DNA of 64,000 nucleotides from Lachnospiraceae bacterium (lineage in GTDB: Bacteria > Bacillota > Clostridia > Lachnospirales > Lachnospiraceae), in assembly GCA_021203205.1 (NCBI GenBank), contig JAJQBQ010000010.1, positions 1 to 64,000 of the forward strand, in the 5' to 3' direction. Shown here piece by piece: positions 36,579 through 45,649 of the stretch (the stretch's first letter is position 1; the number at the start of each line of letters is the position of its first letter). The notes beneath the pieces were generated by a model. The model did no database searches and was not told where the DNA came from. It saw only the letters and a program-made list of their open reading frames with translations. The position numbers were made by a program, and so were the translations under genes.

Positions 36579-36749
36579 GTGAAACAAAGAGATTTAGTAA
36601 AGCAGCTTCAGGACATAGGTTTTACGTTTTGGCGGCATGGTGGTAACCATGATATTTACAGAAGAGGTAATGATACAGAGAAGGTTCCAAGACATAAGGA
36701 GATCAATGAACAGCTGGCAAGGAGTATTTTAAGAAAATGGGGATTATAA
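36579..36749 (+). CDS. hicA: HicA family toxin (mRNA interferase)
   Basis: HicA toxins are small RNA-binding proteins of the dsRBD-like fold that cut mRNA and tmRNA. This 56-residue protein has the family pattern: KQRDLVKQLQDIGFTFWRHGGNHDIYRRG, where the His of GGNHDIY matches the catalytic His of the GSH motif, then VPRHKEINEQLARSILRKWGL. It has a GTG start at 36579 with GGGTGGGGA upstream. The antitoxin follows after 30 bp. The pair is more AT-rich than its neighbours and has its own promoter and an upstream terminator, which suggests lateral transfer. Confidence 0.92.
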   Translation: MKQRDLVKQLQDIGFTFWRHGGNHDIYRRGNDTEKVPRHKEINEQLARSILRKWGL

Positions 36750-36779
36750 ATGCGAATGGATCGAAAGGAGAAAATTAAA

Positions 36780-37217
36780 ATGAAAACAGCTTACCCCGTA
36801 ATATTTACAGATGTTGGCACGAATATATTGATTGAAGTTCCGGACTTAAACATTTTGACAGAGGCAAACGAAGAAGGGAAGCCAAAAGGAACTATTGCAG
36901 ATGCAATGAAGATGGCGAGAGATGCAATCGGGCTTGAATATATAGCTTTAGAGGATATCGGAAAGGATATCACTCCACCATCGGACATTTCGTCTGTTGA
37001 TGTGAAAAAGGGTACTTTTGTGGATTGTGGGCAAGGGTTTTTATCCATGGTCGATGTGGATGTAACAGAATATCGCAAAAGAGCTGACAATAGAACCGTT
37101 CGTAGAAATGTAACGCTTCCGAATTGGTTGAATGTCGAGGCAGAACGGGCGCATATCAATGTGTCCAAGACATTACAAGAAGCCTTAATGGTGAAATTAG
37201 GCGTGACGGCAAGATAA
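36780..37217 (+). CDS. hicB: HicB family antitoxin
   Basis: The 145-residue protein has an N-terminal partially degraded RNase H-like HicB domain (YPVIFTDVGTNILIEVPDLNILTEANEEG...AMKMARDAIGLEY) that sequesters HicA, and a C-terminal ribbon-helix-helix-like segment (RRNVTLPNWLNVEAERAHINVSKTLQEAL) that should bind its own promoter. AAAGGAG lies 9 nt before the ATG at 36780, whose protein starts MKTAYPVIF. Length is typical for RHH-type HicB. It ends about 65 bp before rsmB. Confidence 0.92.
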   Translation: MKTAYPVIFTDVGTNILIEVPDLNILTEANEEGKPKGTIADAMKMARDAIGLEYIALEDIGKDITPPSDISSVDVKKGTFVDCGQGFLSMVDVDVTEYRKRADNRTVRRNVTLPNWLNVEAERAHINVSKTLQEALMVKLGVTAR

Positions 37218-37281
37218 ACAGTTCCTTATGGTAGACTGATATCCAGAATAATGAAAGCAAATGAAATGGAAATGAACTTAT

Positions 37282-39000
37282 ATGAAATCCGAATATAACA
37301 GAAAATCCGAGCGTGAAGCCGTCCTGGACATTCTTCTGAATGTGCTGGAGGAGGGCATTTTTTCCGGTAACGCCCTTGACCGGGAGTTGAACCGGCAATC
37401 CCGCTCGACGGAGAGCCGCGCCTTTATCACAAGGCTGACCGAGGGAACCATCGAGCGCCTCATCACCATAGATGATGTGCTCGATTCGTGCGCAAGCGTA
37501 CCGTGCCGGAAAATGAAGCCGGTGATAAGAAATATACTTCGCGAAAGCGTGTACCAGATGCTTTTTATGGACAATGTTGCGGATGCGGTCGCGGTGAATG
37601 ACGCGGTAGCTCTTGCCAAAAAGCGCGGCTTTGCGGGCCTTGCGAAGTTTGTGAACGGTGTGCTGCGCACGGTGGGGCGGAAGAAAGAGAGTTTTTCCTT
37701 TTATACAGGGAAAGAAGTCAAACCCGGATCGGGGAATACGTCGGTTTTTTATTCAATGCCACTCTGGTTAGTCCGTCATATGGAAAGCGCAGCGGGAAGA
37801 GACCGGGCGGAGGCCGTGTTCAAAGACTTTCTGACCGTGCGCCCGCTGCAGGCAAGGGTCAATTTGACAAATGCAGATAAGCGCAATGTAATGGAATCCC
37901 TGACCGCAGAAGGGCTGCAGGTTTGGGAACATCCGTATCTGGATCATGTCATCCTGCTGGAAAGCGCGTTCCGCCTGACGCGCACGGAAGCCTTTCGCGA
38001 GGGTCAGATTCAGATCCAGGACGCGTCCTCCGTTCTGGCGGTGGCGGCAGCCGGGATCCGCCCCGGCATGCGGGTGCTGGACGTGTGCGCGGCTCCCGGC
38101 GGGAAGAGCCTGTACGCGGCAGACCTTCTTTGCGACGCAAAAAAATGCGGAAACAGCACAGATGACAGCGGCGAAGAGAAACGCGGAGACAGTATAGACG
38201 AAAGGGCCGCTGTCCGGCGGGGAGCGAACAGTCTGACGGAGGGTGTCTCACCGGAGAAGATGTCGGCACATTCGTCGATCGTCCGCTCCCGCGACCTGAC
38301 CGATGCGAAGGTTGCAAAGATCCGCGAAAACGCGGCCCGCTGCCACTTTGACGATATCATCCGCCCGGAGGTCGCGGACGCCAAGGTATTTGACCCGGGC
38401 CTCGAAGCCTGGGCGGACGTCGTCATCGCGGATCTGCCCTGCTCCGGCCTGGGGGTCATCGCCAAAAAGCCGGATATCAAGTACCGTGTGCAGCCCGAAG
38501 ACCTGACGAACCTTGCCGCGCTGCAGCGGGAAATCCTGAGCGTCGTGTGGCGCTATGTAAAGCCGGGCGGCGTCCTGATCTACAGTACCTGCACGGTAAG
38601 TCCCAAAGAAAATCAGGAAAACGTGCGCTGGTTTCTGTCACAGGGGTATCCGATGGAGGCGGACGACATGACGCCGTATTTGCCGGAGAGGTTTTTAAAA
38701 GAAGTGTATCAGAGGCGGAGTATGGAGGGATCGAGCCTGAAGCAGAACAAGGCGGGATCAGGTCAGGGGGAAAACGCAGAGAAACCAAAACCGGCACAGC
38801 AGGCTATGGAGAAAACAGATCCGAAACGGGCTGTGAAGGAACCTGACACAGCAGTGATGAATCAGAGCCGGGATCGGGTCGAACCGACAAGGGCGGAAAA
38901 AATCACCGAGCTGCAGCTTCTTCCGGGAGAATATGAAACCGATGGCTTTTTTATCGCCAGATTTCGAAGAAACCCTGATCAGGAACACGAGAGACTCTGA
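37282..39000 (+). CDS. rsmB: 16S rRNA m5C967 methyltransferase RsmB with two insertions
   Basis: RsmB methylates C967 of 16S rRNA with SAM. The 572-residue protein has the N-terminal NusB-like domain (REAVLDILLNVLEEG...LAKFVNGVLRTV), then the Rossmann domain with VCAAPGGKS (SAM motif), ADLPCSGLG with the PC Cys, and YSTCTVSPKENQENV with the catalytic TC Cys. Insertions of about 45 residues (284-328, encoded at 38130-38264) right after the SAM motif, and about 64 residues (477-540, encoded at 38710-38901) before the closing ELQLLPGEYETDGFFIARF, make it over 100 residues longer than usual. Both are Ser/Lys/Glu-rich and in frame. It starts the rsmB-rlmN-prpC-prkC-rsgA-rpe-thiN run known from Firmicutes; priA, def and fmt, normally adjacent, are split off by the surface-protein gene and hicAB. 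Confidence 0.95.
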   Translation: MKSEYNRKSEREAVLDILLNVLEEGIFSGNALDRELNRQSRSTESRAFITRLTEGTIERLITIDDVLDSCASVPCRKMKPVIRNILRESVYQMLFMDNVADAVAVNDAVALAKKRGFAGLAKFVNGVLRTVGRKKESFSFYTGKEVKPGSGNTSVFYSMPLWLVRHMESAAGRDRAEAVFKDFLTVRPLQARVNLTNADKRNVMESLTAEGLQVWEHPYLDHVILLESAFRLTRTEAFREGQIQIQDASSVLAVAAAGIRPGMRVLDVCAAPGGKSLYAADLLCDAKKCGNSTDDSGEEKRGDSIDERAAVRRGANSLTEGVSPEKMSAHSSIVRSRDLTDAKVAKIRENAARCHFDDIIRPEVADAKVFDPGLEAWADVVIADLPCSGLGVIAKKPDIKYRVQPEDLTNLAALQREILSVVWRYVKPGGVLIYSTCTVSPKENQENVRWFLSQGYPMEADDMTPYLPERFLKEVYQRRSMEGSSLKQNKAGSGQGENAEKPKPAQQAMEKTDPKRAVKEPDTAVMNQSRDRVEPTRAEKITELQLLPGEYETDGFFIARFRRNPDQEHERL

Positions 39001-39045
39001 AAATATAAGAAGGAAGATATCCTGGAGGGAGAACATATACGCGAC

Positions 39046-40083
39046 ATGATAGATATAAAATCCTATGACTACGAAGAACTGAAAGCATACTTCGCCGCTC
39101 TGGGCGAGCCCGCTTTTCGCGCCACCCAGGTCTACGACTGGCTCCACTGCAAGCACGCGACGGACTTCGGCCAGATGACCAACCTAAGCAAATCCCTGCG
39201 GGAAAAGCTGGCCGCGGACTGCACCATCGCGAAGGCGGAACCGGTGCAGATCCTGTCTTCAGCGCTCGACGGGACGAAAAAGTTTCTCTTCCGCTTCGCG
39301 GACGGCAACGTGATCGAGAGCGTGTTTCTTCCCTATAAGCACGGGAATTCCGTGTGCATTTCTACGCAGGTCGGCTGCCGCATGGGCTGCCGGTTCTGCG
39401 CCTCCACGCTGGACGGCATGACCCGGAACCTCACCGCAGCCGAGATGCTGGAGGAAGTCTACCGCATCAGCGCCCTTACCGGGGAGCGCATCTCCAACGT
39501 AGTCCTCATGGGGGCGGGCGAGCCGCTGGACAATTTTGACGAAGTGACGAGGTTCCTGCGGATGATCTCGGACGAGCACGGGGCGCACATCAGCCAGCGG
39601 AACCTGACGCTCTCCACCTGCGGCCTGGTGCCGGAGATCAGGAGACTTTCGGAAAGCGATTACCAGATCACCCTGGCCATTTCGCTCCACGCGCCCACAC
39701 AGGAAAAGCGCGAGACCCTCATGCCCATCGCCAGGCGCTATCCGCTCACAGAGCTCATCCCCGCCTGCCGGGACTACTTCGCGAAAACCGGCCGCAGGCT
39801 CACCTTCGAGTACAGCCTCATTGACGGGGTGAACGATACCGACGAAGATGCCGAAAATTTATGCAGACTGCTGAAAAATCTGCCCTGTCATGTGAATCTG
39901 ATTGCTCTAAATCCCATAAAAGAGCGAAATTTCTGTGAATCAGGGGGATTACGTCCCATAAAATTTAAAAATTTACTTGAAAAAAACAGAATAAATGTTA
40001 CTATAAGGCGGGAAATGGGCCGCGACATCAACGGGGCCTGTGGACAGTTGCGCAAAAGTTATGTAGACAGCGAATCATCATGA
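39046..40083 (+). CDS. rlmN: 23S rRNA A2503 / tRNA A37 C2-methyltransferase RlmN
   Basis: RlmN is a radical-SAM enzyme that methylates C2 of A2503 in 23S rRNA and A37 of some tRNAs. The 345-residue protein carries the 4Fe-4S motif CRMGCRFC with Cys111, Cys115 and Cys118, the GAGEPLDNF segment, SLHAPTQEKRETLMPIARRYP, and the methyl-carrying Cys in NGACGQLR near the C-terminus. It lacks the extra Cys pattern of Cfr that would suggest antibiotic resistance. GGAGGGA is present but 15 nt from the ATG. It follows rsmB by 45 bp and precedes prpC. Confidence 0.96.
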   Translation: MIDIKSYDYEELKAYFAALGEPAFRATQVYDWLHCKHATDFGQMTNLSKSLREKLAADCTIAKAEPVQILSSALDGTKKFLFRFADGNVIESVFLPYKHGNSVCISTQVGCRMGCRFCASTLDGMTRNLTAAEMLEEVYRISALTGERISNVVLMGAGEPLDNFDEVTRFLRMISDEHGAHISQRNLTLSTCGLVPEIRRLSESDYQITLAISLHAPTQEKRETLMPIARRYPLTELIPACRDYFAKTGRRLTFEYSLIDGVNDTDEDAENLCRLLKNLPCHVNLIALNPIKERNFCESGGLRPIKFKNLLEKNRINVTIRREMGRDINGACGQLRKSYVDSESS

Positions 40084-40089
40084 TCGGGA

Positions 40090-40115
40090 TACTGGTTATG
40101 AGTACTGGTTATGAG
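40090..40115. repeat. Perfect 13-bp tandem duplication at the prpC ribosome binding site
   Basis: TACTGGTTATGAG occurs twice in direct succession; the end of the second copy forms part of the GAGGTG ribosome binding site of prpC. Confidence 0.9.
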
Positions 40116-40123
40116 GTGTTTAG

Positions 40124-40843
40124 ATGAAAGCTTATGGAAAGACAGACGTGGGAAGCGTCCGGGCGGTAAACCAGGATGTGATTTTCTATTCCGACACACC
40201 GGTGGGTGCCCTCGCGAACCTGTTTATTGTGGCGGATGGCATGGGAGGCCACCGGGCCGGAGATGTGGCGAGCGCCCTCACGGTGGAAACGATCGTGAAC
40301 TATATCCGGCAGTCCGAGGAGACGAATCCCATTACGCTGATGGAAGAGGGCATACGCAGGGCAAACCTTGCGGTCATTGACAAGGCGTTTGAGGATGAGG
40401 ACTACGAGGGCATGGGAACCACCGTCGTGGCCGCTACACTGAAAGACGACCTTCTCTACGTGGCGAACGTCGGCGACAGCAGGCTCTACCTGTTAAATGA
40501 AGAAATCCATCAGATCACCAGAGACCACTCCTATGTGGCGGATCTGGTAAGTCTGGGGCAGCTCGACAGGGAGAACGCCAGGGAAAGTCAGAAAAAAAAT
40601 ATCATTACCCGGGCGGTCGGCGCCGAGCCGGAGGTGACGCCGGACTTCTTTGAGGTCGAGGTGAAGCCGAATGATAAGTTTTTGCTGTGCTCGGACGGTC
40701 TCACCAACATGGTGCGGGATGATGAGATAAAAAAGGTCATCCTTGCGGAGGACAACCTGGGCGATGCCGTGGTGAAGCTGATTGACATCGCAAACGAGCA
40801 CGGCGGAAAGGACAACATCTCCGCCGTGCTGGCAAGCGTGTGA
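40124..40843 (+). CDS. prpC: PP2C-type serine/threonine phosphatase
   Basis: The phosphatase reverses phosphorylation by the PASTA kinase encoded next to it. The 239-residue PPM fold has the full metal-site set: DVGSVRAVNQD near the start, VADGMGGHRAGD, GTTVVAATL, VANVGDSRLYL, ITRAVG, LLCSDGLTNMV and GGKDNIS at the end, so it should be active with Mn/Mg. No membrane segment is present. GAGGTG precedes the ATG by 5 nt. The phosphatase-kinase-rsgA order is conserved in Firmicutes and links wall sensing to ribosome assembly, since the GTPase RsgA (CpgA) is a known PrkC substrate in B. subtilis. Confidence 0.96.
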   Translation: MKAYGKTDVGSVRAVNQDVIFYSDTPVGALANLFIVADGMGGHRAGDVASALTVETIVNYIRQSEETNPITLMEEGIRRANLAVIDKAFEDEDYEGMGTTVVAATLKDDLLYVANVGDSRLYLLNEEIHQITRDHSYVADLVSLGQLDRENARESQKKNIITRAVGAEPEVTPDFFEVEVKPNDKFLLCSDGLTNMVRDDEIKKVILAEDNLGDAVVKLIDIANEHGGKDNISAVLASV

Positions 40844-40891
40844 TGTGGGGCAGCGTCGTATATTTATAGAAATAAGGTAAGAGGTAAGGAA

Positions 40892-43615
40892 ATGCTAAGA
40901 ACAGGAATGTTTCTGGGAGATCGTTACGAGATTCTTGAAAAAATCGGCTCCGGCGGCATGTCAGACGTTTATAAGGCGCGCTGCCACAAGCTGAACAGGA
41001 ATGTCGCGATCAAGGTATTAAAGTCGGAATTCAGTGAGGATAAAAATTTTGTCGCGAAGTTCAAGGTGGAGGCGCAGTCTGCGGCAGGTCTCGCGCACCC
41101 GAACATCGTCAGCGTCTTCGACGTCGGTGAGGATAACGGCTTAAATTATATCGTGATGGAGCTGATCGAGGGCATCACGCTGAAAAAGTATATCGAGCGC
41201 AAGGGCCGGCTGAGCGTCAAAGAGACCTTAAGCATCGCCGTGCAGGTGGCACAGGGGATCGAGGCGGCCCACAACAACCATATCATCCACCGGGACATCA
41301 AGCCGCAGAATATCATCATCTCCCGGGAAGGCAAGGTCAAGGTGACAGACTTCGGCATTGCCAGAGCGGCAAGCGCGAACACCATCAACTCGAACGCCAT
41401 GGGAAGCGTGCATTACATCTCCCCGGAGCAGGCGCGGGGCGGCTATATCGATGAAAAAAGCGATATCTACTCCCTCGGCATCACCATGTACGAGATGGTA
41501 ACCGGCCACGTTCCGTTTGAGGGCGACACTACCGTGGCCATCGCCCTGCAGCATATTCAGGAGGAGCTACCGTCCATCGCGGACGAAGTCCCGGAGACGC
41601 CTGTCAGCGTACAGAAGATCATCATGAAATGTACGCAGAAGAAACCGGATGCGCGGTATTTGAAGGTATCCTCCCTGATCGCAGACTTAAAGCATGCGCT
41701 GGTTGCGCCGGACGAGGACTTTGTCCTTATGAGCCCGGCGGCCGTGACAAATTCCAGAACCGTGGTCATCAACAAGAGCGAGCTGGAGCAGATCAAGTCC
41801 GCGTCCAAAAACGGGACATCGAGCCTGGCGGATCTGGACGTTCTGAATCTGGATAATGATGACGATGAGGATGAGCAGGACAGCGATTCGGATCCGGATG
41901 ACGACGATTTCGACGATGACGATGATTTTGACGATGACGACGAGGACGGCGATGATGACGATGAGGACGACGACATTGATGCCGTGAATCCGAAGATGGA
42001 TAAGGTGGTCAACGTGGTCAGCATCATCGTGGCGGTTGTCATTGTGATTGCTTTAATTTTCGGCGGCGTGAGAGTATGTAACCTGATCAGCGGCGACGAT
42101 GATGAGGACGAGACAACGACGCTCAGCGGCCTTTCCGAGGATCAGTGCTATGTCCCGAGCGTGCTCGGCCTGACCGAGGAGGAGGCCATCGAGGAGCTGG
42201 AAGAGCAGGGCCTTGGCTACAAGATCACGGGTTATGAGTATAATTCGACCTATGCGAAGGGGCAGGTCTGCTCTCAGTCCGTGGAAGCGGATGAAATCGT
42301 AGATAAGGGAACAACCATTGAGCTGGTGATCAGCCAGGGTTCCCAGAGTATTGCCATCATTGACTTTACCGGATATACCAGAGCACAGATTGAAAGCTGG
42401 TGCGAGGAAAATGATATCACGCCGGTCTTCAGCTATGAGATGAATGACGAGATCGAGATGGATGTGGTCATCAGCTGGGATCCGACGGCCCCGGCGGAGG
42501 TGAGCTCCGGCGATTCCATCAGCTTTGTTTTAAGCCAGGGCGCGGAGGAGATCGACGAGTACGATGTGCCGAACCTTGTCGGCCAGACGCTGGTCGAGGC
42601 GAAACTGACGGCACAGCAGTATGGCTGGACTCTGTCCGATTCGTATGAATACAGTGATACTGTGGCGGCGAATGTCATCATCAGCCAGGATCCGGCAAAC
42701 GGAACACTGCCGACAGGCTCCACCATTCAGGTAGTGGTAAGCCTCGGCGCGGAGCCGGTATCTGTGCCGAATGTTGTTGGGTACAGCGAAGAAGACGCCA
42801 AAACTACACTGACAGCAGCCGGGTTTATCGTAAATACGGCGACGGAAACAAGTACCACGGTTGGCAGCGGCCTTGTAACCCGCACGGATCCGACGGCAGG
42901 CACCTCCGCGGCGGCGGGTTCCACCGTGACTGTCTATATCAGCACGGGCGCAGGCACCACGACGGTGCCGCAGGTAGTCGGCGACGCGGAAGAAGAGGCG
43001 AAGGCAGAACTGGAAAATGAGGGCTTTGTCGTAGCGGTGGAGGAAGCATACAGCGATACCGTGGAGGAAGGCTATGTCATCAGTCAGGATCCGTCTTCGG
43101 ACAGCACAGTGGAAATCGGTTCCACGGTGACCATCACGGTCAGCCTCGGGGTAGAAACCTTCACCGTGCCGAACGTGGTCGGCATGACCCAGGGCGGCGC
43201 GGAGGATGCCATGAATTCCGCCGGAGTCGCTTACACCTTCGAGGAGGAGTACAGCAGCAGCGTGACGGCCGGTTATGTGATCGGCCAGTCCATCGACGCG
43301 GGAACAACCGTGACGAAGGATGAGACTGTTGTCGTAACCGTGAGCATCGGGCCGTCCACAACTTCGACGGCCACCTACACGGGCACGCTCTCCTATCAGT
43401 ATTCGGATCTGAATACGAGTCTCACCAGCGGCACGGTGACTGTCACCGTGACGGCGGGGTCCTCGACCGAGACCATTTCGGGCGGTTCCCTCTCCGAAAG
43501 CTGGTCCATCAGCCAGACGGTGTCCTTTACTTCCGACACGGCACTGAGCTCCGCTTCCGTGAAGATCAGTGTGGATGGAACGGAGGTTTACAGCGGAAGT
43601 ATCCCGCTGTCGTAA
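40892..43615 (+). CDS. prkC: PASTA-domain serine/threonine kinase (PrkC/Stk)
   Basis: This membrane kinase senses muropeptides or lipid II through its PASTA domains and phosphorylates division and wall proteins. The 907-residue protein has an N-terminal kinase domain (residues about 12-275; Gly loop IGSGGMSDVYKA, Lys41, HRD at 133-135, DFG at 153-155, SVHYISPEQARGG), one membrane segment at about 374-396, and six PASTA units from about 415 to 825, each starting with a VPNVVG-like motif. A Ser/Thr-rich beta domain of about 80 residues closes the protein. The juxtamembrane linker (321-367) is nearly all Asp/Glu. AAGGAA precedes the ATG. It is operonic with prpC. Confidence 0.96.
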   Translation: MLRTGMFLGDRYEILEKIGSGGMSDVYKARCHKLNRNVAIKVLKSEFSEDKNFVAKFKVEAQSAAGLAHPNIVSVFDVGEDNGLNYIVMELIEGITLKKYIERKGRLSVKETLSIAVQVAQGIEAAHNNHIIHRDIKPQNIIISREGKVKVTDFGIARAASANTINSNAMGSVHYISPEQARGGYIDEKSDIYSLGITMYEMVTGHVPFEGDTTVAIALQHIQEELPSIADEVPETPVSVQKIIMKCTQKKPDARYLKVSSLIADLKHALVAPDEDFVLMSPAAVTNSRTVVINKSELEQIKSASKNGTSSLADLDVLNLDNDDDEDEQDSDSDPDDDDFDDDDDFDDDDEDGDDDDEDDDIDAVNPKMDKVVNVVSIIVAVVIVIALIFGGVRVCNLISGDDDEDETTTLSGLSEDQCYVPSVLGLTEEEAIEELEEQGLGYKITGYEYNSTYAKGQVCSQSVEADEIVDKGTTIELVISQGSQSIAIIDFTGYTRAQIESWCEENDITPVFSYEMNDEIEMDVVISWDPTAPAEVSSGDSISFVLSQGAEEIDEYDVPNLVGQTLVEAKLTAQQYGWTLSDSYEYSDTVAANVIISQDPANGTLPTGSTIQVVVSLGAEPVSVPNVVGYSEEDAKTTLTAAGFIVNTATETSTTVGSGLVTRTDPTAGTSAAAGSTVTVYISTGAGTTTVPQVVGDAEEEAKAELENEGFVVAVEEAYSDTVEEGYVISQDPSSDSTVEIGSTVTITVSLGVETFTVPNVVGMTQGGAEDAMNSAGVAYTFEEEYSSSVTAGYVIGQSIDAGTTVTKDETVVVTVSIGPSTTSTATYTGTLSYQYSDLNTSLTSGTVTVTVTAGSSTETISGGSLSESWSISQTVSFTSDTALSSASVKISVDGTEVYSGSIPLS

Positions 43616-43750
43616 AGCCCGCAGAGATTCTTCATGGTTAAGCATAACCGGTTCGGAATGACAGTGAAAAACGGTTGAACGCTAAAGCTGCGGCCGAATG
43701 CGGCACAGACGAAGCCGGAATACGATGGAGCGGATTCGGGTTGACGATAT

Positions 43751-44782
43751 ATGAATGGAAAAATTATCAAGGGAATCGGAGGATTCTATTACGTTCATGT
43801 CCGGCGCGGCGGGGATGTCCCGCCCGCAGGCCATGAGGAGATATACAGGGATGAAACAGGAAACGCGGCCGTGGCGGGGGGATCTGCTCCCGTCTGCGGC
43901 CGCGGCAGTTCCGTCCCCGGAGAAGGCGGAGAATCGGCCGTTTTGCACGCTGCGGATATCTGGGAGTGCAGGGCGAAGGGAATCTTCCGCAATCAGAAGA
44001 AGAAGCCTCTGATCGGCGACGACGTTGAGATCGAGGCGGTCGACGCACAGAAAAAAACCGGAAACATTGTAAAGATATACGAAAGAACCAATGAGCTGGT
44101 CCGCCCGTCGGTGGCGAATGTGGACCAGGCATTGGTTGTTTTTTCCGTAACATCGCCGGAACCGAGCCTGAATCTTTTGGACCGGATGCTGCTGATGACA
44201 GAGACCCTGGGGCTGCCTGCGGGCATCTGTTTTCAGAAAATCGATCTGGACACGGAGCACAGGGCGGAGAACCTTTGCCGGATTTACCGGGACGCGGGTT
44301 ACCCGGTGTTTCCCGCGAGCGCCCTGCGGCGCGAAGGAGTGGAGGAGATCGCCGCATTTCTGGACGGCAGGACTACCTGCCTTGCCGGTCCCTCCGGCGT
44401 GGGAAAGTCCACCTGGATGAACCTGCTCTGCCGTGAGGAACGCATGGAGACCGGGGAAATCAGCGAAAAAAGCATGAGAGGCAAACATACCACCCGCCAT
44501 GCGGAGCTGATCGCCCTGTGGGAAAACACATACCTGGTGGACACCCCCGGGTTCGGCGCGCTGGACATCACCTATATGGAGCCGGAAGAGCTGAAAGGCT
44601 ATTTTCCGGAGTTTGCCCCGTACGAGGGAACCTGCCGGTTTCCCGGCTGCGTACACCGGTCGGAACCGGACTGCAGCGTGAAGGACGCCGTCGAAAACGG
44701 ACAAATCCATCGGAGCCGCTATGAAAGCTACGCGGCGTTTTATGAAGAGCTGAAGGAACGGAAGAGAAATCTGTATAAATAG
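43751..44782 (+). CDS. rsgA: Ribosome small subunit-dependent GTPase A with an N-terminal insertion
   Basis: RsgA (CpgA) is a circularly permuted GTPase that checks 30S maturation. The 343-residue protein has an OB-fold N-terminus (GKIIKGIGGFYYVH...DIWECRAKGIFRN...PLIGDDVEI), G4-like CFQKIDLD, G1 AGPSGVGKST, G3 VDTPGF, and the zinc knuckle CRFPGCVHRSEPDC. About 50 extra residues (19-68, encoded at 43805-43955) split the first two strands of the OB fold. G4 reads QKID rather than NKID or TKID, which may weaken guanine recognition. It follows prkC after a 135-bp gap. The ATG lies after TTGACGATAT with no strong ribosome binding site. Confidence 0.93.
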   Translation: MNGKIIKGIGGFYYVHVRRGGDVPPAGHEEIYRDETGNAAVAGGSAPVCGRGSSVPGEGGESAVLHAADIWECRAKGIFRNQKKKPLIGDDVEIEAVDAQKKTGNIVKIYERTNELVRPSVANVDQALVVFSVTSPEPSLNLLDRMLLMTETLGLPAGICFQKIDLDTEHRAENLCRIYRDAGYPVFPASALRREGVEEIAAFLDGRTTCLAGPSGVGKSTWMNLLCREERMETGEISEKSMRGKHTTRHAELIALWENTYLVDTPGFGALDITYMEPEELKGYFPEFAPYEGTCRFPGCVHRSEPDCSVKDAVENGQIHRSRYESYAAFYEELKERKRNLYK

Positions 44783-44849
44783 CTGCGCCGATCGTGAGAA
44801 TCGGTTTGCGATGGGAATATGTGGAAAGCAGGAAAGGGAAGGTTTTACC

Positions 44850-45512
44850 ATGATCAAGTTATCGCCGTCGATACTGGCGAGCAATTTCGCACACCTGGAA
44901 GAGCAGGTGAACCGGGCGCTCGAAGGAGGCGCGGACTACATTCACATTGACGTCATGGACGGCATGTTTGTGCCGAACATTTCACTGGGAATCCCGGTGA
45001 TCCGCTCACTGAAAAAAGCGTGTCCGTACGCGTTTTTTGATGTTCATCTGATGATTGTACAGCCGGAGCGCTACATCAGCCGCTTCCGCGATGCCGGTGC
45101 CGATATGATCACCGTGCATGCGGAGGCCACCAGCATGCTTCGCTCCACGCTGCTCACCATCCGCGACATGGGCTGTAAGGCGGGCGTAGTTCTGAATCCG
45201 GAGACGCCGCTCTCCAGACTGGAGGGTGTGCTGGACTGCATCGACATGGTGCTTCTCATGACGGTTACGCCCGGGTTCGGCGGTCAGACCTACATGGAAA
45301 GCTGTACGCAGAAAATCAGCGACCTGAGGGCCATGATCGACGAGCGTAACCTGAACGTGGATATCGAGGTGGACGGCGGTATCAAGCTGGATAACGTGCG
45401 CACCGTCATCGAGGCCGGCGCTAACGTGATCGTGGTGGGCTCCGGCGTCTTCGAGGGCGATATCACGGGCAATGTGGTGGAGTTTAAGAAGATTTTTGCG
45501 GAGTATCAATAA
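44850..45512 (+). CDS. rpe: Ribulose-phosphate 3-epimerase
   Basis: Rpe interconverts ribulose-5-phosphate and xylulose-5-phosphate in the pentose phosphate pathway. The 220-residue TIM barrel is complete: LSPSILASNFAHLEEQV, HIDVMDGMFVPNISLG with the metal and acid/base Asp, FDVHLMIVQPE, ITVHAEA, GVVLNPETPL, TVTPGFGGQTY (TP instead of the commoner NP), VDGGI and VVGSGVF. AAGGGAAGG precedes ATG 44850 by about 7 nt, and the protein starts at MIKLSPSILAS as in relatives. It lies between rsgA and thiN as in many Firmicutes. Confidence 0.97.
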   Translation: MIKLSPSILASNFAHLEEQVNRALEGGADYIHIDVMDGMFVPNISLGIPVIRSLKKACPYAFFDVHLMIVQPERYISRFRDAGADMITVHAEATSMLRSTLLTIRDMGCKAGVVLNPETPLSRLEGVLDCIDMVLLMTVTPGFGGQTYMESCTQKISDLRAMIDERNLNVDIEVDGGIKLDNVRTVIEAGANVIVVGSGVFEGDITGNVVEFKKIFAEYQ

Positions 45513-45649
45513 AAGTGACGGATGCCCCGGGGTTGACAGAATTTTTCGGGGCCGGGTTCCGCTCCGGGGAAAAGCCTTGTCTGCCCCTGGGGCGTTCTGC
45601 GTTTCGCTGCTTAAAAGGCATGAACAGTAACATTATGTGGGAAGATGCC

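Noticed and set aside
39046-40083. Cfr-type antibiotic resistance methyltransferase
   Set aside because: Motifs and context are those of housekeeping RlmN.
42530-43645. Antisense frame opposite the PASTA domains
   Set aside because: Repetitive Arg/His-rich translation produced by the repeated PASTA coding sequence.
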